Source: Methanomethylovorans sp.
Lineage (GTDB): Archaea > Halobacteriota > Methanosarcinia > Methanosarcinales > Methanosarcinaceae
Assembly (NCBI GenBank): GCA_020854785.1
Contig: JAHFZE010000052.1
Span: forward strand, 1-5,511
Reading direction: 5' to 3'
DNA: 5,511 nucleotides
Shown: positions 1 to 4,638 of the stretch, in pieces
Layout of the letters: each line of letters begins with the position of its first letter
Position numbering within the stretch: the stretch's first letter is position 1
Notes under the pieces: generated by a model
The model's database searches: none
The model's input: only the letters and a program-made list of their open reading frames with translations
What the model was told of the DNA's origin: nothing
Translations under genes and position numbers: made by a program

Positions 1-725
1 AGAACAACAGCAGGGATGAGATGATATCAGAGCGGATGGATATCACAGAGATAATTCGGAGATATATGGCAGCTGAAGGATATGATCTAAGCAACAGATC
101 CAAAACATATCATTCACTTGACTCCTTCTTTTTCGTCTACATTAACTCTGCGGGGGTCAGAGACAATATCAAAATAGAACTTAACTACTCCTTGCGCAGT
201 CATGTGTTTCCCCTTAAATACAGAAGTGTAAAAGTGCATGGTTTTATATCTGCTGCTGAGGTGTTCTCCGTTGCCCCAATGGAGATATTCGCAGGCAAGA
301 TAGTCGCACTGATGTCAAGAGCCGCTGCCAGGGATCTATATGACATCAACAACATGCTTAACTATGGATTATTTGATGAAGCTGAGCAAGATATGCTTCG
401 CCGGTGTGTAGTTTATTACAGCGCAGTTTGCGGTGAGCGGGTACCTGAAACCTTTGCTTTTGACAGGATCGACAGCCTAACAAGATATAAAATTAAAACG
501 GATCTCTTCCCTGTTATCCGAAAAACAGAAAGGTTTGACCTTGCTGCAGCACAAGACAGGGCAAAGTCTTACCTGGCAAAATTACTCGTAACCACTGAAG
601 CCGAACGTTCATTTTGGGATGCCTTTCGAAACAAAGATTACCGCCCGGAATTGCTTTTTCACGGTGAAATGCTTGAACGTGTAAAGAATCATCCAATGGC
701 ACTTTGGAAGTGCCGAGGAATCTAA
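1..725 (+). CDS. abiEii: AbiEii/AbiGii-family nucleotidyltransferase toxin, C-terminal part (5' end outside window)
   Basis: The frame is open to the window edge (first full codon at 3), so the methionine at 21 is probably internal and the true start lies upstream. What remains is about 240 residues. Counting from that methionine, IKIELNY (50-56) would carry the third carboxylate of the nucleotidyltransferase site, FAGKIVALMSR (90-100) and ARDLYDINNML (103-113) form the conserved lysine/Arg-Asp core typical of AbiEii proteins, and the end reads NHPMALWKCR. The Gly-Gly and Asp-x-Asp motifs are missing because they would be upstream. Family members are toxins of abortive-infection or type IV toxin-antitoxin systems; related MenT enzymes add nucleotides to tRNA. 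The antitoxin abiEi normally sits immediately upstream and would be outside the window. A 7-bp hairpin (698-704 with 708-714) lies in the last codons but has no T tract. Family assignment is firm; activity is inferred. Confidence 0.88.
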   Translation, partial: NNSRDEMISERMDITEIIRRYMAAEGYDLSNRSKTYHSLDSFFFVYINSAGVRDNIKIELNYSLRSHVFPLKYRSVKVHGFISAAEVFSVAPMEIFAGKIVALMSRAAARDLYDINNMLNYGLFDEAEQDMLRRCVVYYSAVCGERVPETFAFDRIDSLTRYKIKTDLFPVIRKTERFDLAAAQDRAKSYLAKLLVTTEAERSFWDAFRNKDYRPELLFHGEMLERVKNHPMALWKCRGI

Positions 726-734
726 TGGAACCTT

Positions 735-758
735 AGGGTCAGGCCTACACAATTGACA
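735..758 (+). repeat. 24-bp dispersed motif, copy 1
   Basis: This is the first of three same-strand copies of a 24-bp sequence of the form GGGTCAG, then CCTACACA, ending in TTGACA. It starts 9 bp after the stop codon of the AbiEii-like gene. It is the most divergent copy, differing from the one at 2220 at a few positions. Very similar sequences are, from memory, common beside repeat-associated elements in many bacterial genomes; that link is unverified here. Confidence 0.7.
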
Positions 759-766
759 GTATGGGT

Positions 767-838
767 CGGGAGGGTCCTCCGGCCGGGCAAGCATGGGCGA
801 GCAGTTGTAAAGGCGGGCGGAGAGTGCATCCGCCGGGA
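767..838 (+). repeat. Repeat module A: short 10-11 bp array closed by a hairpin
   Basis: The module begins with CGGGAGGGTC (767-776), also present at 2508-2517 in module D. Units then start at 786 (GGCAAGCATG), 796 (GGCGAGCAGTT) and 807 (GTAAAGGCGGG), spaced 10 and 11 bp. It closes with a hairpin, GGCGGA (816-821) pairing with TCCGCC (829-834) around the 7-nt loop GAGTGCA. Modules C and D share the GTAA-type last unit and a hairpin with the same stem core and GAGT at the start of the loop. Function unknown. Confidence 0.75.
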
Positions 839-904
839 GTCATTGGGAGTCAATAGCAAATCGGTTGGGAATCGGTGGGTTAGGGCAAAAGACAAATGCC
901 GGTT

Positions 905-1316
905 TGGTTTAAAGACTCAGTCAGGGTGATGTTGGACTAGATCTTGGCAAAACAAATATCCCCTCTGCGCGGGGCACTTCCCTCATTACAAGGGCAGCCT
1001 ATGTGGCAGCCAGGGGATATTGAAATGATTGTGGGAGAAATGCTGCATAAAGTCAAATTTTTGGGACGAGGGCCTGAATGGTTTTCACCACTGACGTAGG
1101 AATGATAGAAACCTGAACTATGATCTTGCGATTTGAGAAAATAAAAAACTTCCCTTTTGAGTCCGGCTCATGGCATCTCTGCCAATATCCCGCCAAGAAA
1201 AGGAGGACAGTCACGGACTCTGGGAAGCATCATTAATATATGCGATTTGTTAAAAAATGTGTATGGTACTGGTGTAAATCAGTATTTTGCCAAGAGCACC
1301 AAAAGCCCATGACATT
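905..1316. ncRNA. Candidate large structured RNA (strand undetermined)
   Basis: No credible gene lies here, but nested complementary segments are dense. TCTTGGCAAAA (942-952) is perfectly complementary to 1285-1295, and just outside it TTGG (932-935) matches CCAA (1299-1302). Inside, AATATCCCCT (955-964) pairs perfectly with 1012-1021; that stem continues as CTGC (965-968) with GCAG (1006-1009) and holds a CCCT/AGGG hairpin (980-983 with 991-994, 7-nt loop). A second branch pairs CTTCCC and GAGTCCG (1149-1154, 1159-1165) with CGGACTC and GGGAAG (1214-1220, 1222-1227), with TGGC/GCCA nested inside. This is the layout of a multibranched RNA of about 370-410 nt. I see none of the signatures of RNase P RNA, tmRNA, SRP RNA or group II intron domain V. 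Complementarity does not reveal the strand. No clear promoter was identified. It could also be a non-autonomous element with internal palindromes. Confidence 0.45.
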
Positions 1317-1360
1317 CCCTAAACAGGTTGGGGAAAAATCGAGAAGGTTCTCACCAAAGT

Positions 1361-1420
1361 AAAAAGGCCCCGTCCGACTTATCCAGGGTGCAATTCCCTG
1401 GGAGAGGACGTGCACGGGGC
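1361..1420 (-). terminator. Nested stem with a T5 run on the minus strand: possible intrinsic terminator
   Basis: GCCCCGT (1367-1373) is perfectly complementary to ACGGGGC (1414-1420). An inner hairpin pairs CCAGGG (1383-1388) with CCCTGG (1396-1401) around 7 nt. CGTCC (1371-1375) can alternatively pair with GGACG (1406-1410), so two folds compete. Read on the minus strand the outer stem is followed directly by CC and TTTTT (1361-1365), as in a Rho-independent terminator. On the plus strand there is no T run, and the hairpin could instead be the 3' domain of the structured region upstream. The loop is large for a plain terminator. Confidence 0.45.
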
Positions 1421-1446
1421 GATTGCAGTCTAAATAATTAAGACGG

Positions 1447-1491
1447 CCTTGTCAAAAATGCCAAGGGTGGGCGGCGGGGGTATGCCGCCCA
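1447..1491. repeat. Two consecutive hairpins before module B
   Basis: CCTTG (1447-1451) pairs with CAAGG (1462-1466). Immediately after, TGGGCGGC (1468-1475) pairs perfectly with GCCGCCCA (1484-1491) around an 8-nt loop. The second hairpin directly abuts the first GGCAAGC unit of module B, as the GGCCGG/CCGGCC hairpin abuts the array of module D, so a GC-rich hairpin may be the usual left boundary of these modules. Confidence 0.6.
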
Positions 1492-1578
1492 GGCAAGCGA
1501 TGTTTACAATTGTGAAACTGCGACAAATACGGTCGCGTGAAACAGTTGTGAAGCGATAGCGAGCGATTGCTATAATTA
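1492..1578 (+). repeat. Repeat module B: 10-11 bp unit array with central palindrome
   Basis: After GGCAAGC (1492-1498), units start at 1512 (GTGAAACTGCG), 1537 (GTGAAACAGTT), 1548 (GTGAAGCGATA), 1559 (GCGAGCGATT) and 1569 (GCTATAATTAA), spaced 25, 11, 11 and 10 bp. The 14-bp spacer between the first two, with its borders, forms a GCGAC/GTCGC hairpin. The segment 1504-1557 is nearly repeated at 2072-2125 in module C, with the same 25-bp step and the same stem but different loop bases. Unlike A, C and D, it does not end with the GCGGA/TCCGC hairpin. Confidence 0.75.
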
Positions 1579-1613
1579 AAAAGTCAGTCAGAGACTTAAT
1601 TTAAAGACGCTGG

Positions 1614-1639
1614 TTCCCCGTTAAAATGCGTCCGGGGAC
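1614..1639. repeat. Hairpin TTCCCCG/CGGGGAC
   Basis: TCCCCG (1615-1620) is complementary to CGGGGA (1633-1638), with one further pairing possible around a bulge, loop about 12 nt. CGACGGAGAGG, recalling the GCGGAGAG of the module hairpins, follows from 1639. It lies between module B and the 3' end of the small minus-strand gene. No T run follows on the plus strand, so I do not call it a terminator. Confidence 0.4.
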
Positions 1640-1681
1640 GACGGAGAGGGGCAGGTTCTTCGCCCTTACGATCGTTTGACT

Positions 1682-1721
1682 GCCTTTACGATTGCTCAGC
1701 TACGCTCAGCTATAGCTCAGC
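1682..1721 (-). repeat. Repeat array F overlapping the 3' end of the 97-codon gene (three units)
   Basis: On the minus strand GCTGAGC occurs at 1715-1721, 1704-1710 and 1694-1700, spaced 11 and 10 bp, followed by a GTAAAGGC tail (1682-1689), as the arrays in A and C end in GTAAAGGC. The first unit supplies the codons GCT GAG CTA and the TAG stop of the gene, so array and gene overlap. The matching array beside the truncated gene copy has only two units. Confidence 0.75.
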
Positions 1722-2003
1722 GGAAATTTCCTCCTGCTCCTTCTCTGCTTTCGGGATCTCGGGCGGATAGGGGGTGATGCAGTATTCCTGCATGGTCTCG
1801 GTCCAGGCTTCGTAGTCGCTCATCCCGGGGACGATCTTCTGCAAATTGGTCATCTCTTTTTTCGTCAATTTTGCCAACAACATTGCTAGTTTCTTTGCTT
1901 CCACACGGTCTGCCTTTTTCCAGACTCTCGGGAAGTAGATCATCCAGTGCTCCATGGTTTCTTCAGCTATCCTTTCTACCGACATCTCCATTAACAACAC
2001 CAT
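1710..2003 (-). CDS. Small hypothetical protein, intact copy
   Basis: I do not recognise this 97-residue protein. It is rich in charged residues and looks soluble: residues 1-60 read as helical, with the lysine-rich stretch KKADRVEAKKLAMLLAKLTKKE near 29-50; next come the conserved block VPGMSDYEAW (58-67) and CITPYPPEIPK (74-84); the tail is acidic (EKEQEEISAEL). No signal peptide or membrane segment is seen. A strong promoter at 2036-2063 supports expression. The start is uncertain: the ATG at 2003 has AAGG immediately before it, too close for a normal Shine-Dalgarno site, while the in-frame ATG at 1991 has the same AAGG about 12 nt upstream. A truncated paralogue at 2308-2506 differs only at synonymous sites over the shared core, good evidence that the family is or was a real, selected protein. 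The stop codon lies inside a repeat unit. Confidence 0.68.
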   Translation of the reverse strand: MVLLMEMSVERIAEETMEHWMIYFPRVWKKADRVEAKKLAMLLAKLTKKEMTNLQKIVPGMSDYEAWTETMQEYCITPYPPEIPKAEKEQEEISAEL

Positions 2004-2035
2004 CCTTCAAGTGAATGTTATTGATTTATTGTCTT

Positions 2036-2063
2036 ATAATATTGCTATTGTTGGTACTGTCAA
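2036..2063 (-). promoter_or_regulatory. Sigma-70-type promoter of the small minus-strand gene
   Basis: On the minus strand a perfect TTGACA (-35, 2058-2063) is followed after 16 bp by TATTAT (-10, 2036-2041). Transcription would begin near 2029, giving a leader of roughly 26 nt before the ATG at 2003. The -35 box sits only a few bases from the edge of repeat module C. Confidence 0.7.
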
Positions 2064-2071
2064 GGGGGCTT

Positions 2072-2208
2072 TTACAATTGTGAAACTGCGACAAAACACG
2101 TCGCGTGAAACAGTAGTGAAGCGATGGTGAAGCGGTCGTAAAGGCTGGCGGAGAGTACGTCCGCGGGGGAATTTGCTCGCTTCGCATCGCGGAGAATTCA
2201 GTCTTCAA
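2072..2208 (+). repeat. Repeat module C: array, hairpin and GGAGAATT tail
   Basis: Units start at 2080 (GTGAAACTGCG), 2105 (GTGAAACAGTA), 2116 (GTGAAGCGATG), 2127 (GTGAAGCGGTC) and 2138 (GTAAAGGCTGG), spaced 25, 11, 11 and 11 bp. The closing hairpin pairs GCGGA (2148-2152) with TCCGC (2160-2164), loop GAGTACG. The tail holds a 20-bp segment (2169-2188) identical to 4705-4724 and a 15-bp segment (2194-2208) identical to 4844-4858. This is the most complete form of the module in the window. Confidence 0.8.
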
Positions 2209-2219
2209 AACGACCTTTT

Positions 2220-2243
2220 GGGGTCAGACCTACACATTTGACA
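2220..2243 (+). repeat. 24-bp dispersed motif, copy 2
   Basis: It begins GGGGTCAGACCT and ends ACATTTGACA. It differs from the copy at 5464-5487 at a single base and lies in the same orientation. It directly follows module C. Copies 2 and 3 flank the whole stretch with the truncated gene, the regulator/nucleotidyltransferase operon and the relB-like gene. Confidence 0.75.
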
Positions 2244-2292
2244 CTAGGGGCAGATGCGTATCTATCCCTTCTTCTCCGTCTTAATTTTCACA

Positions 2293-2319
2293 TTTACGAT
2301 TGCTCAGCTATAGCTCAGC
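2293..2319 (-). repeat. Repeat array G beside the truncated gene copy (two units)
   Basis: On the minus strand GCTGAGC occurs at 2313-2319 and 2302-2308 with an 11-bp step, followed by a GTAAA tail (2293-2297). It is the counterpart of array F, but lacks exactly the middle 10-bp unit GCTGAGCGTA. As in F, the first unit contains the gene's stop codon (2308-2310). Confidence 0.75.
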
Positions 2320-2506
2320 AGACATGCCCTCCGTCCCTTTCTCCGCTTTCGGGATCTCGGGCGGGTATGGGGTGATGCAGTATTCCTGCATGGTCTCGGT
2401 CCAGGCTTCGTAGTCGCTCATCCCGGGGACGATCTTCTGTAAATTGGTCATCTCTTTTTTCGTTAATTTTGCCAACAACATTGCGAGTTTCTTTGCCTCC
2501 AGATGG
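2308..2506 (-). pseudogene. Truncated second copy of the 97-codon gene
   Basis: Read on the minus strand this encodes the last 65 or so residues of the same protein, from LEAKKLAMLL through CITPYPPEIPKAEK to SAEL and a TAG stop. The N-terminal third is absent: near 2503-2507 homology stops and the GGCCGG hairpin of module D begins, so no start codon or promoter remains. From VEAK (a valine/leucine difference sits at its first residue) to PKAEK I count eight base differences from the intact copy, all synonymous; only the acidic tail differs in protein sequence (EQEEI versus GTEGM). The copies therefore diverged while both were under selection, and truncation looks recent. It is probably not translated. 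Confidence 0.8.
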
Positions 2507-2632
2507 CCGGGAGGGTCATCCGGCCTGGCAAGCGATAGGCAAGCGTGGGCAAGCAGTCGGCAAGCAATTGGTAACGGCTGGCGGAGAGTAAATCCGCGGG
2601 AGAATTTGCGAGAAATGCACTCGTGGAGAATT
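2505..2632 (+). repeat. Repeat module D: four GGCAAGC units, hairpins and GGAGAATT tail
   Basis: A left hairpin pairs GGCCGG (2505-2510) with CCGGCC (2520-2525). GGCAAGC then occurs four times exactly, starting at 2527, 2538, 2548 and 2559, with a degenerate fifth unit GGTAACG at 2570: steps of 11, 10, 11 and 11 bp. The closing hairpin pairs GCGGA (2581-2585) with TCCGC (2593-2597), loop GAGTAAA. GGAGAATT-type sequences follow near 2599 and 2624. The module replaces the 5' third of the truncated gene copy, so its arrival or expansion may have broken that gene. Confidence 0.8.
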
Positions 2633-2666
2633 GCCTGACTTAGTCAGGCGGGAACTAATTTTTTAA
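2633..2666 (+). terminator. Palindrome GCCTGACT/AGTCAGGC with a downstream T run
   Basis: GCCTGACT (2633-2640) and AGTCAGGC (2642-2649) form a near-perfect palindrome centred on one base; as a hairpin it would have a 7-bp stem and TTA loop. A run of T follows about ten bases later, too far for a canonical intrinsic terminator. It lies beyond the 3' end of the minus-strand operon but has no T run in that direction. It may simply belong to module D. Confidence 0.3.
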
Positions 2667-2721
2667 AGATTTATGGGCCAATACCCCGGGACCGGGCTTG
2701 TCGCAAATTCTTCACATATGC

Positions 2722-3480
2722 TCATATACCATAAAATATTTTGATGCGTTCCAAAATGTCTGACTGAGAAGACCCTGACAGGCCCAATGCCTTGGGATCA
2801 ATGGTATCGTCATTGCAGGCATTAATAAATTCAATGAGATCGTTTTTCACTTCCCCATGAATATTAATTTTTGAAGCAGGGGGGAGGATCGCTGACAAAC
2901 GAAAAACATCGTTCTTGTGTTTTTTGATATCGCGGCTGTCTACGTTTCCTCCAAGTTTTTTCCGGCCGGACAGATCCAGCCACGCTTTTGCCTTGAACAA
3001 CAAAAGATACGCGTCAGACAGGAGGGATACCCCATCTATCTGAATGGTACCGTCTTTCAACATGGCATAGTATGCATTGTTCAGCAGTATCGCTGACAAA
3101 CTGGATATTTCGTCCCCCAGCGGTATCTTTGTTATATTGGGATCGGCACTGACCGGCTCAAGTGCTTTGGAGGATCGGGAGAAAAGCTCAAGCATTGCAG
3201 GAAAAGTCTTGTCCTGAGGATTTCGGAAACGGTAAAAAATTGGACTTCCGTCACTTCGCTGCCGGATCATATACTGTCCGTTCCTAATAAATTCCCAGAA
3301 TTTTATTCCAAACTCAGGTGTAAGTGCTTCAGCAACAAGTATTATATCCAGGTCCCTTGTTGCCCGAAAAGGCAGTCCATTTTTTTGAAACAAGAGATCG
3401 CATGCTGTTCCTCCTATCAGGACATACTTGTCTTCGTAACCTGCAAAGTGTTTGCGAAATACTTCTATTCCTTTAACCAT
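2722..3480 (-). CDS. Nucleotidyltransferase-fold protein, candidate toxin of an AbiE/MenT-like pair
   Basis: This 252-residue protein has the DNA polymerase beta-type signature: LIGGTACDLLF (21-31) with the Gly-Gly turn, then RATRDLDIIL (39-48) with the metal-binding pair Asp43/Asp45. Glu98 in AMLELFSR (95-102) is a plausible third carboxylate. LFKAKAWLDL (161-170) and SRDIKKHKNDVFRL (182-195) resemble the lysine helix and Arg-Asp segment of AbiEii proteins. Such enzymes transfer nucleotides; in AbiE and MenA-MenT systems the activity is toxic and targets RNA. Here substrate and toxicity are inferred. Its start overlaps the upstream regulator by 8 nt and has GGAGGA 8 nt upstream, indicating translational coupling and a matched dose of both proteins. 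It could instead be a housekeeping nucleotidyltransferase of unknown role, but regulator-first order favours a toxin-antitoxin pair. It looks intact. Confidence 0.8.
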   Translation of the reverse strand: MVKGIEVFRKHFAGYEDKYVLIGGTACDLLFQKNGLPFRATRDLDIILVAEALTPEFGIKFWEFIRNGQYMIRQRSDGSPIFYRFRNPQDKTFPAMLELFSRSSKALEPVSADPNITKIPLGDEISSLSAILLNNAYYAMLKDGTIQIDGVSLLSDAYLLLFKAKAWLDLSGRKKLGGNVDSRDIKKHKNDVFRLSAILPPASKINIHGEVKNDLIEFINACNDDTIDPKALGLSGSSQSDILERIKIFYGI

Positions 3481-4471
3481 TGAAAAAGTCCTCCGTGAGC
3501 TTTGCTAATTCTTTTTCAATACGCACATCCTCTGTTAGATTTTCAAGAGAGGCATAAAGAGAGAATATATCTACAATTCCGCTCTTTGATGCGCTTTCCG
3601 GACATGTATTTGCAAACAGACCCGGATCATAGTTCCAGAGCTCTATTATTACATAGTTTTCAGAGCGAAGCATATCCGGAGATGCTACAGATGACCCTTC
3701 TAATTTGTCGAAACACCTTTTATAAACAGCCTTACATTGATGCTCAGGAACTTCAAGCATGCTCAGTTCTGCCAGGGCATCTTCACCGGCAGTAAATGCC
3801 TCCATAGTGTGTATTAAAGCAATATCTTCTAAAAAAAGCCTTTTTTGTACGGGAGTCTGTAAATACTTTTTCCCTGTTTCCCAAAATTGTTTTGCCTCAA
3901 TTCTGAAATACTTCTTTCTCGTTCCTTTTCCCCTGAAAGACAGAAGCCCGTATTGCATCAAAAGCAACAGAGCCCTTGCCACAGTGGACTGAGAAAGCTT
4001 TAAGTCATTCATGATCCGGCTGATCGGGCACTCCGAAGTCTTGTTATACAGGATCCATAAAAAGATGCACTGCTCTGCTGCTGTGAATTTATCTGCAAGC
4101 GTTTTAATTGCTGCATCCCGGCGCTTCTCAAGCTGAGTACCCAGGAACGGAAGAAATACCATCTTTTCGTCAACGAAGAAAGGGATAGCATTTTTTATCA
4201 GGTGCTCCCTTCTTGCAGAGCTGACTTTATCAAGCCATAAAACACAACGGTCCTCTACTCCTAAGAATCCCGGTAATATTTCAAGGTGTTTTTGAATGCG
4301 TGGGATCGACAGATAATCCCCTTTGAAGTGAAATACAAGAAACTCTTTATCAAGGATTTTACCTCTGTAAAAGTCATAATCTTCCATAAAGGCCAATGGC
4401 ACCTTGTCTTTGACCTCAAGTTCTTCGAGTTGCAGAGGCAGCCCTAGCACATTCAATTTTTTAGTTGCCAA
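3473..4471 (-). CDS. Winged-helix regulator paired with the nucleotidyltransferase, candidate antitoxin
   Basis: This 332-residue protein carries a MarR-like winged helix in its middle: FTAAEQCIFLWILY (129-142) starts the domain, ISRIMNDLKLSQSTVARALLLL (150-171) is the helix-turn-helix, and LSFRGKGTRKKYF (177-189) the basic wing. The N-terminal 120 residues form a separate domain ending in MVFLPFLGTQL. The C-terminal domain contains AGEDALAELSML (228-239), IELWNYDPGLFA (276-287) and VDIFSLYASL (300-309), an arrangement I associate with regulators next to AbiEii-like nucleotidyltransferases. It probably represses its own promoter and may neutralise the partner enzyme; both are inferences. The start is TTG at 4471; an in-frame stop lies only six codons upstream and a GGGGGTGAT ribosome site precedes it, so TTG is the best choice. 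The stop overlaps the next gene's ATG by 8 nt. Confidence 0.78.
   Translation of the reverse strand: MATKKLNVLGLPLQLEELEVKDKVPLAFMEDYDFYRGKILDKEFLVFHFKGDYLSIPRIQKHLEILPGFLGVEDRCVLWLDKVSSARREHLIKNAIPFFVDEKMVFLPFLGTQLEKRRDAAIKTLADKFTAAEQCIFLWILYNKTSECPISRIMNDLKLSQSTVARALLLLMQYGLLSFRGKGTRKKYFRIEAKQFWETGKKYLQTPVQKRLFLEDIALIHTMEAFTAGEDALAELSMLEVPEHQCKAVYKRCFDKLEGSSVASPDMLRSENYVIIELWNYDPGLFANTCPESASKSGIVDIFSLYASLENLTEDVRIEKELAKLTEDFFNG
3489..3494 (-). promoter_or_regulatory. Ribosome binding site of the nucleotidyltransferase
   Basis: GGAGGA on the minus strand lies inside the 3' end of the regulator gene, 8 nt before the ATG at 3480. It fixes that start and permits efficient re-initiation after the upstream stop at 3473-3475. 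Confidence 0.75.
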
Positions 4472-4508
4472 AATATCACCCCCTGCTCATTAATTCATAA
4501 ACATTGTA

Positions 4509-4552
4509 ATTATATCATTATAAATAAATTAATGCTATTTTTATAAATAAAT
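4509..4552 (-). promoter_or_regulatory. AT-rich promoter/operator region of the regulator operon
   Basis: On the minus strand two TATAAT hexamers (4517-4522 and 4509-4514) lie upstream of the TTG start, either able to serve as -10; no good -35 is seen at 16-18 bp from either. A 12-bp direct repeat, TTATAAATAAAT on the plus strand, occurs at 4518-4529 and 4541-4552, 23 bp apart (about two helical turns), overlapping the first -10. Paired sites at such spacing suit binding by a dimeric winged-helix regulator, plausibly the product of this operon. Confidence 0.5.
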
Positions 4553-4638
4553 AAAAGGGAAAGACCATAGGAGGATCATCGTACTTTGTTCAAAGGTGTA
4601 TTAACAGCAAGGATCACGCTGCGAGGGAATTTAGGGCT

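Noticed and set aside
1233..1415. Minus-strand ORF of 60 codons, and a plus-strand cysteine-containing ORF of 40 codons at 1240-1362
   Set aside because: Both overlap the structured region, have no convincing ribosome site at the right distance and no recognisable domain; open frames of this size are expected by chance.
890..1500. Group II intron or IS remnant
   Set aside because: I found no domain V-like hairpin, no GUGYG-type 5' end, and no reverse transcriptase or transposase fragment; the structured-RNA description is kept neutral instead.
2026..2208. Minus-strand ORF of 60 codons
   Set aside because: It covers the promoter of the 97-codon gene and repeat module C; its sequence is explained by the repeats.
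1492..2600. CRISPR array
   Set aside because: Repeats are 7-11 bp in steps of 10-11 bp with no spacers of 30 bp or so, and no cas genes are present.
2444..2638. Plus-strand ORF of 64 codons
   Set aside because: It is antisense to the truncated gene copy and then translates module D repeats.
3502..4191. ORFs at 3502-3795 and 3759-3992 (plus) and 4009-4191 (minus) inside the regulator gene
   Set aside because: They are other-frame or antisense shadows of a gene with clear domains and coding-like features.
4561..4590. Gene start suggested by AGGAGGATCAT near 4570
   Set aside because: The ribosome-site-like sequence is not followed by a credible coding frame; the only open frame enters repeats within about 50 bases.
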